A DNA stretch of 64,000 bases from DASTFY01 sp963813375 (GTDB lineage Bacteria > Actinomycetota > Acidimicrobiia > Acidimicrobiales > Ilumatobacteraceae): the NCBI GenBank assembly GCA_963813375.1, contig CAWEYT010000009.1, positions 124,001 through 188,000 on the forward strand, read 5' to 3'. Below the pieces are notes generated by a model. It saw nothing but the letters and a program-made list of their open reading frames with translations. It was not told the origin of the DNA and searched no databases. Made by a program: the position numbers and the translations under genes. Below, in pieces: positions 12,919 to 22,393 of the stretch (positions are counted from its first letter, which is position 1; every line of letters begins with the position of its first letter).

Positions 12919-14594
12919 TTGTGAGGCGCACGGTCGCTCTCGCCAGGCCGGCCCGCTGGTGGCGGGCCTCGACCACCAGCTCCGTGCCTTCGGGCGCCCG
13001 GACCGTCCAGGTGGCGAGGGCCCGCTCGGGCGTCCCGTCGTTGGGCGCGCCACCCTTCAGGGCCAGCGACCGGCGGCCGGCGAGCTGCCCGAGCTCCCGG
13101 CGGGCAGGGGCATCGAGCACCTCCATCGCGGCCGGGCCGATCAGCTCGGCGACCACGGGCAGCACCAGCTCCTCCTTGCGGGCTCGCTCCGTCACCGTCG
13201 TCGGCAGCCATCCTGTGTTGGCGATGCCGGCCCGCACCCGCCACGTCCCCTCGCCGAGCGGTTGGGCCTCGACGAGCGGCAGCTCGAGGAGCGGCGAGGC
13301 GAGGGCCTGCGCGATGGCGAAGTCCGCGTGCGGGGCCACCTCCTCGGCGAGGCGGCCGGCCGGCGGGTTGATCCACGACCGCAGCCAGTCCCAGCCGCCC
13401 AGCTCCACCGGACCGAGCTGGGGATGCTCGAAGGGGTACCAGTCGACGAAGACCTCGCCGGGGAAGTGCTCGTCGGCCCACCGCAGCACACCGAGCTCCT
13501 GCTCGACCGTGGGCCCGGTCACCCAGATCTCGGTGTGGGCCCGCTCGCCGGTGGCGGCCGCGATCACGTCCCAGAACTCGGTGGTCCAGCTGTAGACACC
13601 GAGGTGGTCGTAGGCCCAGTCGTCCGCGGCGCCCGACATCGGCTTGGCCTTGTCCCAGGTGAAGTCCTCGAACAGGGCGTGGACCGGGTACGAGGTGAGC
13701 TCCGTGCACCGCCGCCCCAGCTCCGTCCACGTCCACACGTCGATCGGCGGCAGCTCGCTGTCGGGCCTCGTCGACGACGGCCGCAAGAGCACCCCTCCGC
13801 TCGTGTGGAACGCGTTGTACCCACAGACGTTGGGTCGCGCCGTGACCGCGGCCATGAGCGCGGCCGTCTCGGGCTCGGACCCCGGGTAGTCGCCCGGCCC
13901 CGGCACCTGCATCCCCCAACCAGCCGGGAAGTTGCGGTTGAGGTCGAGGCTCTCGGGCGTCGGGCGGGGTGGCGATGGTGAACCCGTCGTGATCGGTCAC
14001 CGTGCCCTCGGCGAGGAGCCGGTAGCAGCCCGGGCCCCCCGGCTCGTCGAACGCCCGCTTCACCAGGAGGCGCGGCTCGTCAGGGTGCGCCCGCCAACCG
14101 CCGTCCGGGTCCGGGATCCGCATGCTGAGGAGCCGCCCGTCGCCGTCGACGTCGCCGACGGCCAGGCCGGGCGGCATGTGGCCGTCCCGCCACGGCCATC
14201 GCCGCACGCTCGAGCGCACGAACCGGGGCCGGTCGGCCAGGGCCAGCTCGGCCCCGTCGGGATTGACGCGAGGCACCACGTAGAACGTGCGCGTCCTGAG
14301 GGCCCGGGTGACGACGGGGTCGTCGCCGTGACCGGTGGCCAGCCGGTGGAGCAGGTGGAGCGCGGCGACGCCGGCCGTGAGCTCGACGGCGTGGATGCTG
14401 GCGTCGACCCAGTGCGCCGGCTTCGTGTCGTGCGGGCCGGTGGCCTCGTCGGTGGCGGTGACCAACCAGACGTCGCGACCCTCGTGGGAGCGGCCGATGC
14501 TCTCGATGGCGAGCAGCGCCGGGTGCTCGGCGACGAGCGCGTGCAGCTCGGCACTCAACTCGTCGTAACGCAGGAAGCGGTCGAGGGTGGGCAT
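12914..14594 (-). CDS. M14-family zinc carboxypeptidase, one frameshift
   Basis: A peptidase starting MPTLDRFLRYDEL at ATG 14594. Zinc ligands are visible as HAVE (HxxE) in ASIHAVELTAG and a later histidine in GYNAFHTSGG. The substrate-binding DLNRNFPAGWG follows the frame change, and the catalytic glutamate is probably in SWTTEFWD. A one-base shift near 13967, in a run of C and G, separates the two halves; otherwise about 560 codons. The C-terminal 200 residues look like an added beta domain. No signal peptide is visible, so it may act in the cytosol on peptide or cell-wall-derived substrates. Its last codons overlap the HAIR operator of dnaK. It is divergent from gpmA, with 95 bases between starts. 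Confidence 0.82.
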
Positions 14595-14689
14595 GCCGCC
14601 GACCGTAGGCGGCGGCATGCGGGCGCGGCCGCCGATGGAGGCGGCCTGCGCCGGAGGACCGGCCCAGCCACGCCCTACCATCGGTCGCC

Positions 14690-15433
14690 ATGCCCACGCT
14701 GGTCGTCCTTCGCCACGGCGAGAGCACGTGGAACCGGCTCAACCTGTTCACGGGCTGGCACGACGTGCCGCTGAGCGAGTCGGGCGAGCGGGAAGCCGCC
14801 GCGGCCGGCGACACGCTGCGGGAGGCGGGGCTCTGGTTCGACGTCGTCCACACCTCGCTCCTCGTCCGCGCCGTCGACACCGCCACGCTGGCCCTCGACC
14901 GGCTGGGACAACCGTGGCTGCCGGTCGAGCGGTCTTGGCGGCTCAACGAACGCCACTACGGCGCCCTGCAGGGCCTCGACAAGAAGGAGACCACCGAGCG
15001 GCACGGGGCCGCGCAGACCAAGCTCTGGCGCCGGTCCTACGACGTCCCGCCGCCACCGGTGGCCCTGGACGATCCCGAGCACCCGCGCCAGGACCGCCGC
15101 TACCGCCGCCTGGCTCCGGACGTGCTCCCCGCGTCCGAGTGCCTGAAGGACGTGGTGGCCCGGGTGCTGCCGTACTGGTACGACGCGGTGGTGCCCCAAC
15201 TCCGGGCCGGGCTCGTCCCCCTGGTGGTCGCCCACGGCAACTCCCTGCGGGCCTTGGCCAAGCACCTGGAGGGCATCTCGGACGCCGAGATCGCCGAGCT
15301 CAACATCCCGACCGGCGTCCCACGGCGGTACGACCTCGACGATGATCTCGAGGTCGTCGACGCCCGCTACCTGGGCGATGCGGAGGCCGTGGCCGCCGCC
15401 GCCGCGGCGGTCGCGCAGCAAGCGGGCACGTGA
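14690..15433 (+). CDS. gpmA: 2,3-bisphosphoglycerate-dependent phosphoglycerate mutase
   Basis: A 247-residue enzyme of glycolysis interconverting 2- and 3-phosphoglycerate through a phospho-histidine. The phospho-acceptor motif LRHGEST is at residues 7-13, TGWHDVPLSESGEREA follows, the acid RLNERHYGALQG is near residue 85, and the second histidine is in VVAHGNSLRAL. The length is standard. TSLLVRAVDTA replaces the more usual TSxLxRAxxT, a small deviation. It stands alone between the divergent carboxypeptidase and the exopolysaccharide initiator. Confidence 0.92.
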   Translation: MPTLVVLRHGESTWNRLNLFTGWHDVPLSESGEREAAAAGDTLREAGLWFDVVHTSLLVRAVDTATLALDRLGQPWLPVERSWRLNERHYGALQGLDKKETTERHGAAQTKLWRRSYDVPPPPVALDDPEHPRQDRRYRRLAPDVLPASECLKDVVARVLPYWYDAVVPQLRAGLVPLVVAHGNSLRALAKHLEGISDAEIAELNIPTGVPRRYDLDDDLEVVDARYLGDAEAVAAAAAAVAQQAGT

Positions 15434-15607
15434 CCACGGCGAGTCCCCACCCGGCCCGAAATGCCATGCTGCCCACCGTCCGTGAAGACCTTCCCCTGCC
15501 GTCCCGGCGAGGTGCTCGGTAACGTCGCGTCCGCAGTTACGAGCCCGCGCGTCGACCTGAGCCTCTTTGCAGGGCCAGGCTGGACCTGAGCAACAGGGAG
15601 GACCAGC

Positions 15608-17192
15608 GTGAGCCAGGTGGAGCGCACCGATTCGCCCCACAGGGCGGATGAGGCGGGCGGCTTCCCCGTGTCCACGCCTGGGCTGGGTCCCGTCAACGGG
15701 AGCCGCCGGCCACGAGTCCGACACCGACGCGCACGACGAGGTCACCCTGGTCGCTCCGACCGGGCACAAGAGCCACCTGCGCGAGGTCCTGGTCGGCATC
15801 GACGCGCTGGCCCTGATCGTGGCCTGGACGCTGGCGCTGTTCGTCCTCGGCCGCGCCAACCGCGACACGGTCCAGGGGTTCCTCGTGATCCTCGGGACCA
15901 CCGCCATCGGCCTGTGGCTGCTCAGCGTGCAGGAGCTGTACCTCGCCCGGGTCTCGGCCATCCGTTCGGTCGAGCTCTCACGCCTGACCCGGGCGGCCGG
16001 GCTGGCCGCGGTCGGCGAGATCCTCCTCACGCGCATCTTCCACGTGCCGGCCCGCCTCACCGAGGCGCTCGTCGGCGCCGCGCTCAGCCTGGTCTTCCTC
16101 ATCACCGGCCGCAGCGTCTTCCGGGCGTACCTGGCCCAGGCCCGCCGCAACGGCCGCTACTGCCGCCGTGTGGTGATCGTCGGCGCCAGCGCGGAGGCGG
16201 CCGACATCATGGAGCTGATCGCCACCCACCCGGAGGCCGGCTTCCGGGTCGAGGGTGTCATCGGCGAGCGCACCGAGGCCCTGGCCAACGGCATGGCCGC
16301 GCAGTGGCTGGGTCCGGTGCAGGAGACCTTCGACGTGCTCGAACGCCACCAGACCCGCGGCGTGATCGTGGTGGCGGGCGCCATCCCCGCCCCGCAACTC
16401 ACGGGCGTCGTGCGCGGGCTCCAGGAGCGCAACGTCCACATCCAGCTCTCCAGCGGCCTGCGAGGCATCGACTTCCGCCGTCTGCGGGCCAACCCGATCG
16501 CCTACGAGCCGCTCTTCTACCTGGAGGCACCGGTCCTCGCCCGGCGGCAGATCGCTCTCAAGCGGGTCATCGATCTCGGCCTGGGGATCCTCGGGCTCAT
16601 CCTCGCCTCCCCGATCATCCTGCTGACGTGGATCCTCATCAAGATCGAGGATCGCGGTCCGCTCTTCTTCAAGCAGGTGCGGATCGGCCGGCACGGCAAG
16701 CCCTTCACCGTCTACAAGTTCCGGACGATGGTGGTCGACGCGGAGGCCCGCCTGAAGGAGCTCGAGGCCGAGAACGAGCGGCGGGGCCCGCTGTTCAAGA
16801 TGACCCGTGACCCCCGCATCACCCGGATCGGCAAGATCCTGCGGGACTCCAGCCTGGACGAGCTGCCCCAGCTCATCAACGTGGTGCGGGGCGAGATGAG
16901 CCTCGTGGGGCCGCGGCCGGCCCTCCCGGCCGAAGTGGCCCAGTTCGATCCCGAGCTCCGGGACCGGCTGAAGGTGAAGCCTGGCCTCACCGGGCTCTGG
17001 CAGGTGGAGGCCCGGGACAACCCCTCCTTCGACGCCTACCGACGGCTCGACCTCTACTACGTCGAGAACTGGTCGGTGTCGCTGGACCTGATCATCCTCC
17101 TGGCCACCGTGGAGCACGTGATCGCCCGGCTGGTCTCGTCCGTGTTCGGGCGGGAGCGCCACGCCGAGGGCGCCTCGGTCCCGATGAGCTGA
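15608..17192 (+). CDS. polyprenyl-phosphate sugar phosphotransferase (exopolysaccharide initiation), one frameshift
   Basis: A WbaP/CpsE-type enzyme that transfers a sugar-1-phosphate onto undecaprenyl phosphate, the first step of exopolysaccharide repeat assembly. The N-terminal half has four to five membrane segments and a nucleotide-binding-like central domain (RVVIVGASAEAADIM). The C-terminal half is the conserved transferase: a membrane helix (GLGILGLILASPIILL), FFKQVRIGRHGKPF, YKFRTM, DELPQLINVVRGEMSLVGPRP and KPGLTGLWQV. The best start is GTG 15608 behind AGGGAGG, which needs a one-base shift near 15700; an in-frame ATG exists at 15648. It is presumably the initiator for the large minus-strand polysaccharide locus downstream. 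Confidence 0.9.
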
Positions 17193-17203
17193 CGCCGGTC
17201 AGC
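17188..17203. terminator. hairpin between convergent genes
   Basis: GCTGAC and GTCAGC form a six-pair stem with a four-base loop, placed over the stops of the convergent sugar transferase (ends 17192) and methyltransferase (ends 17199). There is no T-run, as is common in actinobacterial terminators. Confidence 0.4.
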
Positions 17204-18008
17204 GCGTCTCGCCCACGACCACCTCGACGCTGAAGGGCGCCCGCAGCGACCCATCGGCCTGCGTGTACGGCGCCATGACATCGACGGCGTCGACGAGGAT
17301 CCGGTCGTAGACGTCGGCGCTGATGCGCTCGCCCAGCGGCGTGCTCTCGATCTCGGTGCGCACCGCGGCCTCCACGGACGGAGCGCCGTAGTCGCCTTCG
17401 TGGGTCGTGATCTGCACGTCGCCCAGACCGGCGGCGGCGAACGTGCGCCGCAGCTCCTCCCGGTCGCCACAGACGAAGTAGGTGCTGAGGAGCGAGCGCG
17501 CCTCGGGCCCGGCGTACCCGGCGACCATCTCGAGCAGGGGCCGGAACGCGGGCTGGCGGTCGAGGCTGCTCGGGACCAGCACGCCGACCGACCCGCCCGG
17601 CCGAGCGACGCGGTGCATCTCCCGCAACGCGCCGGCCCGGTCCGGGAAGAACATGAGCGCCATCTGACAGAGCACCCGGTCGAAGCCCGCATCCGGGAAC
17701 GGGAGCGCGCCGGCGTCGCCCTGGTGCCAGGAGAGGTCCGGGGCCACCCGCCGCGCCACGGTGAGCATGGCCTCGTTGAGATCGACACCGGCGACGTGGC
17801 CGGCCGGCGCCACGCGCCCGGCCGCGGTCCGGGCCACGATGCCGGTGCCGCAGGCGACGTCCAGCACCTCGTGGCCGGCGCCGACGCCCGCCGCGTCGCA
17901 CAGCAGCGGCGCCCACTGGGCGAAGAAGCCGGGCACGAAGGCCGACTCGTACACCTCGGCCGCCTCGAGCGGGATCTGGAAGGACTCGGGAGGTTCGGTG
18001 GTGGTCAT
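17199..18008 (-). CDS. class I SAM-dependent methyltransferase
   Basis: A protein of about 269 residues with the seven-strand methyltransferase core: motif I VLDVACGTGIVARTA, the acidic end of strand 2 in VAGVDLNEAML, motif II-like WHQGDAGALPFPDAGFD, and the post-motif MHRVARPGGSVGVLVP. This arrangement resembles the UbiE/MenG-like small-molecule methyltransferases; the acceptor is unknown. The start is taken at ATG 18008 (MTTTEPPESF); an upstream ATG at 18059 would add 17 residues. It follows the LuxR gene on the same strand and may be co-transcribed. Confidence 0.85.
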   Translation of the reverse strand: MTTTEPPESFQIPLEAAEVYESAFVPGFFAQWAPLLCDAAGVGAGHEVLDVACGTGIVARTAAGRVAPAGHVAGVDLNEAMLTVARRVAPDLSWHQGDAGALPFPDAGFDRVLCQMALMFFPDRAGALREMHRVARPGGSVGVLVPSSLDRQPAFRPLLEMVAGYAGPEARSLLSTYFVCGDREELRRTFAAAGLGDVQITTHEGDYGAPSVEAAVRTEIESTPLGERISADVYDRILVDAVDVMAPYTQADGSLRAPFSVEVVVGETR

Positions 18009-18093
18009 GGCGCGATCATCCGGGTCCTGCGCCTCGCCAGCATCGGGCAGTTGACCCATCCCTGCCGGAACTCCCTGCCGGAGCTCCGCGCTC

Positions 18094-19749
18094 CTACGGC
18101 AGGACCCGCGTCGCGTACGCCGCCGCCTCCGCCCGGTTGCGCAGGTCGAGCTTGGTCAGGATGTGGCTGACGTGGTGCGACGCCGTCTTCCGGCTGACGA
18201 ACAGGCGCGCCGCGATCTCCGGGTTCGACAGTCCGGCGCCGAGCAGGCGCAGCACCTCCTGCTCGCGTGCGGTCAGGGTGCCCACCCCCTTCGGCCCCGG
18301 TCGGGTGGCCACGCCGAGCGGACGGAGCAGCGCCGCCGCCCGGTCGGCCTCGATGGCGGCACCGAGCTCGTCGAAGACGGCCAGGGCCGAGCGCAGGTGC
18401 TCGACGGCCAGGTCCGGTTGCCGCTCTGACAACGCCCGCCCGAGGCAGAGCTCGGCGCGCGCCGCCTCGAACGGCTGGCCGGCGAGTCCCCACCGCGCCA
18501 CGGCGTCCTCCAGCGCAGCGACCGCAGCCTGGTGGTCGCCGTCGGCCAGGGCGACGCGGCCTCGCGCCGCACCGACCAAGGCGACCAACCGGTTGCTGCT
18601 CCCGGCCGGGACGAGCTCGGTGAGCTGCGCGAGCGCGGACCGGGCGGCGCGCTGGTCCCCGGCGGCGAGCTGAGCATCGACGAGGAGGTCGAGCCCCGCG
18701 GCGCGGTAGGCGCGATGGGCCTCGAGCCGCCGGAGGCGGTGGCGGAGGTGGCGGCTGGCGCCAGCGGCGTCGCCTCGAGCCAGCAGCAACGCCGCGCACG
18801 TGAGCGCGGCGTCGGCCTCCGCCGCCATGCCCGCACCGAGTCCGGCCTGGAGCGCCTCCGCCTCCTCGAGCCGCCCCTGGCGCACGCGCAGTCCAGCCAG
18901 GCGGCTGAGCGCCCGGGCGTGCAGGCCCGGGCAGGTCCCCTCAGTGATCCTGAGGCCGGTGGTCAGCTCCCGTTCGGCGTCGGCCCACCGTCCTCGGGCG
19001 ACGAGCACGCCGCCGTACAGGATGCGGCACTCGGCATAGAGGAACGGTGACCCGTACGCGTCCACGAAGCGATCGGCCACCTGGCACCACTGCGCGGCCC
19101 GGTCCGCGTCGCTGGCCAGCTCGCAGGCGTTGAGCATGTCGCAGCAGGCGTAGACCACGGTGTCGAGGCTGGAGCGCTCACCGGCCAGCGCGGCCGCCGC
19201 CGCCTCGTCAAGGAGGGCGAACCCGCCTTCGACGTCCCCCCTCCCGACCCGGATGAGACCGATCTGGGCCAAGGCGCCGAGCTCGAGGTCGACATCGCCG
19301 GCCCGGCGGGCCAGCGCGAGCGCCTTCTCCGTCAGCGCCTCGGCCCGGTCGAGGTCGGCCATGCGGTAGGCCCGTGCGATCCAGACCCAGGCGTGGAGCG
19401 GGCCCGGCTCGAGCGTCTCCAGCAGCCGGTCGGCCCGGGCCAGCCACCCGTTGGCCGCGGCCGTGTTCGCGAAGTTCGCCTTGTAGGTGATGGCCAGCCA
19501 GGCCGCGCACTCGATCGCCCGCTCGACCGCTCCCGCTCGCCGGTAGCGCGCGTAGGCCTGGGTGCAGCGGTCCACGCTGCCCTGGTTCTCTCCCAACCAC
19601 CAGAGCGCGACGGCCAGCCCGAAGCAGGCGTCGGCCGAGTCGTCCCCCGTCATCACAGCCAGCCACGCCTCGAACGCGTCGCGGGCTTCGACCCAGCGTC
19701 CCTCGGCCAGCGCGAGCTGACCGGCGACCAGCGGCTCCGGGGTGGTCAC
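18094..19749 (-). CDS. LuxR-type regulator with tetratricopeptide-like body
   Basis: About 551 residues. The last 65 are a LuxR/NarL helix-turn-helix: LTAREQEVLRLLGAGLSNPEI, then AARLFVSRKTASHHVSHILTKL. The preceding 480 residues are helical-hairpin repeats with the TPR look (AEGRWVEARDAFEAWL, RAIECAAWLAITY, GRWADAERELTTGL), with no NB-ARC or nucleotide-binding loop. Such proteins are probably one-component regulators sensing a partner or ligand through the repeats. GTG 19749 is preferred because AAGGA lies seven bases upstream; GTG 19767 is possible. It sits between the polysaccharide locus and a methyltransferase, so either could be a target. Confidence 0.85.
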   Translation of the reverse strand: MTTPEPLVAGQLALAEGRWVEARDAFEAWLAVMTGDDSADACFGLAVALWWLGENQGSVDRCTQAYARYRRAGAVERAIECAAWLAITYKANFANTAAANGWLARADRLLETLEPGPLHAWVWIARAYRMADLDRAEALTEKALALARRAGDVDLELGALAQIGLIRVGRGDVEGGFALLDEAAAAALAGERSSLDTVVYACCDMLNACELASDADRAAQWCQVADRFVDAYGSPFLYAECRILYGGVLVARGRWADAERELTTGLRITEGTCPGLHARALSRLAGLRVRQGRLEEAEALQAGLGAGMAAEADAALTCAALLLARGDAAGASRHLRHRLRRLEAHRAYRAAGLDLLVDAQLAAGDQRAARSALAQLTELVPAGSSNRLVALVGAARGRVALADGDHQAAVAALEDAVARWGLAGQPFEAARAELCLGRALSERQPDLAVEHLRSALAVFDELGAAIEADRAAALLRPLGVATRPGPKGVGTLTAREQEVLRLLGAGLSNPEIAARLFVSRKTASHHVSHILTKLDLRNRAEAAAYATRVLP

Positions 19750-19818
19750 CCGGACATCCTTGCCCACCGGTCGCGCGGGCCGGCCCGGTCGACGGCGGGC
19801 GCACCCCGTCGAGGGGCT

Positions 19819-21354
19819 TCAGCTGGCGAGCGCGCTCCCCGGGCGGAGGAACGAGCGGGCGACCCGGCGCTCGTCGTCGTCGATCCCGAGCAGGATCGAC
19901 ACGCCGAAGTAGACGAGGATCATCACCGCGGCGACAGGTATCACGGCCCAGACCTCTCCTACGGCGACGCGCAACGAGAAGCCCACGACACCGCTCACCG
20001 CGCCGGCCAACAGCATGTTGATCATGGGTGACGAGAACGGCAGCACCCCGAGCACGTTCCCCCTCACCTGCAGGATCCTGGCCGTGCCGAGGGCGAGGAA
20101 GGTGGTGGTCCAGGCCACGGCGGCTCCGACGCCGCCGAAGGTGGGCACGAGCACGACGTTGAGCGCGACGTTCAGGATCAGGCCGCCCACGTTGTCGGCC
20201 AGGTTGTAGAGCTGCAGGCCGGCCATGTTGAGGATGGGCCCGGCGGCCCCGACCGCCGTGTCGAAGAGCACGCCCAGCACCAGCACGCGGCTGATCCAGG
20301 CCGCCTCCCGGTACTCGTCCCCGAACACCGTGAGCAGCCAGTCGGCCTGCACCAGGACGACCACCAGGAGCGGCAAGGTCAGCCGCATCAGGATGGCGGA
20401 CGTCGTGACGTAGAGCCGGCGGACGACGGAGAACTCCTGCCGGCGCAACAGGTCCGCGGCCCGGGGAGCGAGCGCGCCGGTGAGCGCGTTGACGGCCAGG
20501 GCACAGAACAGCACGGTTCGGGTGGCCACCTGGTACTCGGCCACGACATCGGCGGTGGTGAGCACGGCGAGGACCTGCACGTCGGCCCAGCGGATGCCCT
20601 CCAGCGCGACGGACGACGCCCAGGTGACCAAGCCGAAGCGGACCAGCACGCCGGTCTGGCGAACGGGCTTGACCCGCTGGTGGCCCTGCATGAGCCGCCG
20701 CAGCCAGATCCAGGCCATGACCGACGCGATGACACTGGCCACCTGCAGCATGATCAGCGATCCGGTGATGCCTGCCCCCAGCGCCAGTGCTCCGGCCGTG
20801 AGGGCGACCCGCATGATGGGCTCCGCCATCGAACCGACGATGGCGTTGGGGCGCATCGTGCGCCAGCCCATGGTGGCCGACAGCACGACGATCGTGAACG
20901 ACGCCGACGGGAGGCCGACGGCCACCCAGCGCAGGCCGGGCACCAGCTCGGGGTCGCCATAGACGCTGTTGGCCAGCCAAGGGGCGGCCAGGAACAGGAC
21001 GACGCCGAGGATGGCCGCCAGGCCGACCGAGACCGCGATGCCCACGGCGATGGTCCCCCGCAGCGAGGCGTCATCGTCGTCGGCGAGGTTGATGGCGACG
21101 AACCGGGTCATGGCCGAGCGCATGCCGCCGAGCGCGATCGTCTGCAGGATCCGGCGCAGCGCGAAGGCCTGGATGTAGATGCCGGTCAGGGTCTGGCCGA
21201 GGTTCTTGTTCAGGACCCAGAACAGGGCCAACACGCTGACGGTGTTGATCAGCGAGCCGGCGAGGTTGAGACCGCCGCCGCGGGCGACGTGGACGACTTC
21301 GGCGCTGCCGCTGACGGCTGCCTTGCGCCCGGGGGGTTCGCTCAGGCTCGTCAC
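19819..21354 (-). CDS. polysaccharide flippase of the MOP/Wzx superfamily (module 1)
   Basis: An integral membrane protein of about 511 residues with around twelve to fourteen hydrophobic segments, beginning with the family pattern RGGGLNLAGSLINTVSVLAL and including GWRTMRPNAIVGSM. It resembles Wzx/RfbX-type exporters that flip undecaprenyl-linked repeats to the outer face. It is the third gene of a Wzy-Wzz-flippase set (22390-23854, 21383-22393, this gene), 28 bases after the Wzz stop. GTG 21354 is the probable start with GAGGAT upstream. It is paralogous to the flippase at 24876-27260, sharing RTMRPNA and the N-terminal RGGGLN motif, but lacks that protein's C-terminal extension. Confidence 0.85.
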   Translation of the reverse strand: MTSLSEPPGRKAAVSGSAEVVHVARGGGLNLAGSLINTVSVLALFWVLNKNLGQTLTGIYIQAFALRRILQTIALGGMRSAMTRFVAINLADDDDASLRGTIAVGIAVSVGLAAILGVVLFLAAPWLANSVYGDPELVPGLRWVAVGLPSASFTIVVLSATMGWRTMRPNAIVGSMAEPIMRVALTAGALALGAGITGSLIMLQVASVIASVMAWIWLRRLMQGHQRVKPVRQTGVLVRFGLVTWASSVALEGIRWADVQVLAVLTTADVVAEYQVATRTVLFCALAVNALTGALAPRAADLLRRQEFSVVRRLYVTTSAILMRLTLPLLVVVLVQADWLLTVFGDEYREAAWISRVLVLGVLFDTAVGAAGPILNMAGLQLYNLADNVGGLILNVALNVVLVPTFGGVGAAVAWTTTFLALGTARILQVRGNVLGVLPFSSPMINMLLAGAVSGVVGFSLRVAVGEVWAVIPVAAVMILVYFGVSILLGIDDDERRVARSFLRPGSALAS

Positions 21355-21382
21355 GAGTGGCCGATCCTCGCAGCCTCGGCCA

Positions 21383-22393
21383 TCACGATTGCATCCGCTC
21401 CGAGCGCTCGCCGCCCGTCGCGTGGTCTTCGCGCCGCTGCGCCCGGGCAGGGTCGCTGAGCAGGGCCAACGCCACCATGACGATGGCACCGAGAAGCATC
21501 GAACCGAGCACGACGGCCAGCCAGCGCCGGGCCACGTCGCCTACCTGGGACACCTCTTGGCCGTCCTGGGTGGCCTGGACGATCGGGCCTGCGCCTCCCC
21601 GCACGACGGCCGCCTGAAGCTGGTCGACCTGCTGCTGGGCGTTGGCCACGACCACCTCCGCCCGCGCCACGTCGCGGTCGAACGCCGCCAGGACGTCGGA
21701 CGCCTGGGCCAACTCCTCGGCCTCCGCCTCCAAGGCGGCCAGCTGGGTCTGGCACGTCGCCGGCTCCGAGCCCTCGGGCACGATGGCCCCGGACGCGCAC
21801 AGCCTGAGCTGCGCCAGCTGCGGTGCCAGGATGGCCAGCTCGTCGGCCGGCGTCACGCCGTTGCGGTCGCGCACGAAGGCGTCACGCATGCCTTGCGCGT
21901 CGACCGCGGCGTCCTCCGCCAGGGCCAGCTCCTCCGCCGCACTGTCCCGCTGCGCCTCGGCGGCCGCCACGTCCGAGGCCGAGAGTGACTGCCCGGCGCG
22001 GACCACGAGCTCGGCGAGGACCTGGCCGGCGTCGGCCAGCCGCTCGGAGGTCGTCATCTCGGCCTGCATCACCGAGGACTGGCGGAGCCGCCGGACGAGC
22101 GTGTCGCCGAGGGCCGAGACGGGGACGCCCGAGCTCTCGGCCGCGTCCTCACGCACCGTCGGCGTGTGCACGGCGGCGTTCAGATCGGCTGCGTAGCGCT
22201 GCCCGGCGGCCGCGTTCGTCACCACGGCCGGGGGATACACGGTGGCCCGGGTGACGTAGAGCCGGGGCGGCTCCCACGTCAGCGCCAGGCCGATCACCGC
22301 CGTCACCACCGCGACGGCCACGCCCACGGGCCAGAAGCGCAGGGCGCGGCGGGCCACATCGGTCACCGTCGCCGTGGCCCCCGCCTCGCTCAT
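21383..22393 (-). CDS. Wzz-like chain-length/polysaccharide co-polymerase (module 1)
   Basis: 336 residues with the Wzz plan: a membrane helix near residues 22-42 (FWPVGVAVAVVTAVIGLAL), a long extracellular region that is largely coiled coil (QRDSAAEELALAEDAAVDAQ), and a second membrane helix near 300-322 (WLAVVLGSMLLGAIVMVALA) followed by a short cytoplasmic tail. No tyrosine-kinase domain is attached. Two cysteines in the loop (LRLCASG and ATCQTQ) could form a disulfide. ATG 22393 overlaps the stop of the upstream Wzy-like gene by four bases (ATGA). The probable role is control of polymer length during Wzy polymerisation. Confidence 0.78.
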   Translation of the reverse strand: MSEAGATATVTDVARRALRFWPVGVAVAVVTAVIGLALTWEPPRLYVTRATVYPPAVVTNAAAGQRYAADLNAAVHTPTVREDAAESSGVPVSALGDTLVRRLRQSSVMQAEMTTSERLADAGQVLAELVVRAGQSLSASDVAAAEAQRDSAAEELALAEDAAVDAQGMRDAFVRDRNGVTPADELAILAPQLAQLRLCASGAIVPEGSEPATCQTQLAALEAEAEELAQASDVLAAFDRDVARAEVVVANAQQQVDQLQAAVVRGGAGPIVQATQDGQEVSQVGDVARRWLAVVLGSMLLGAIVMVALALLSDPARAQRREDHATGGERSERMQS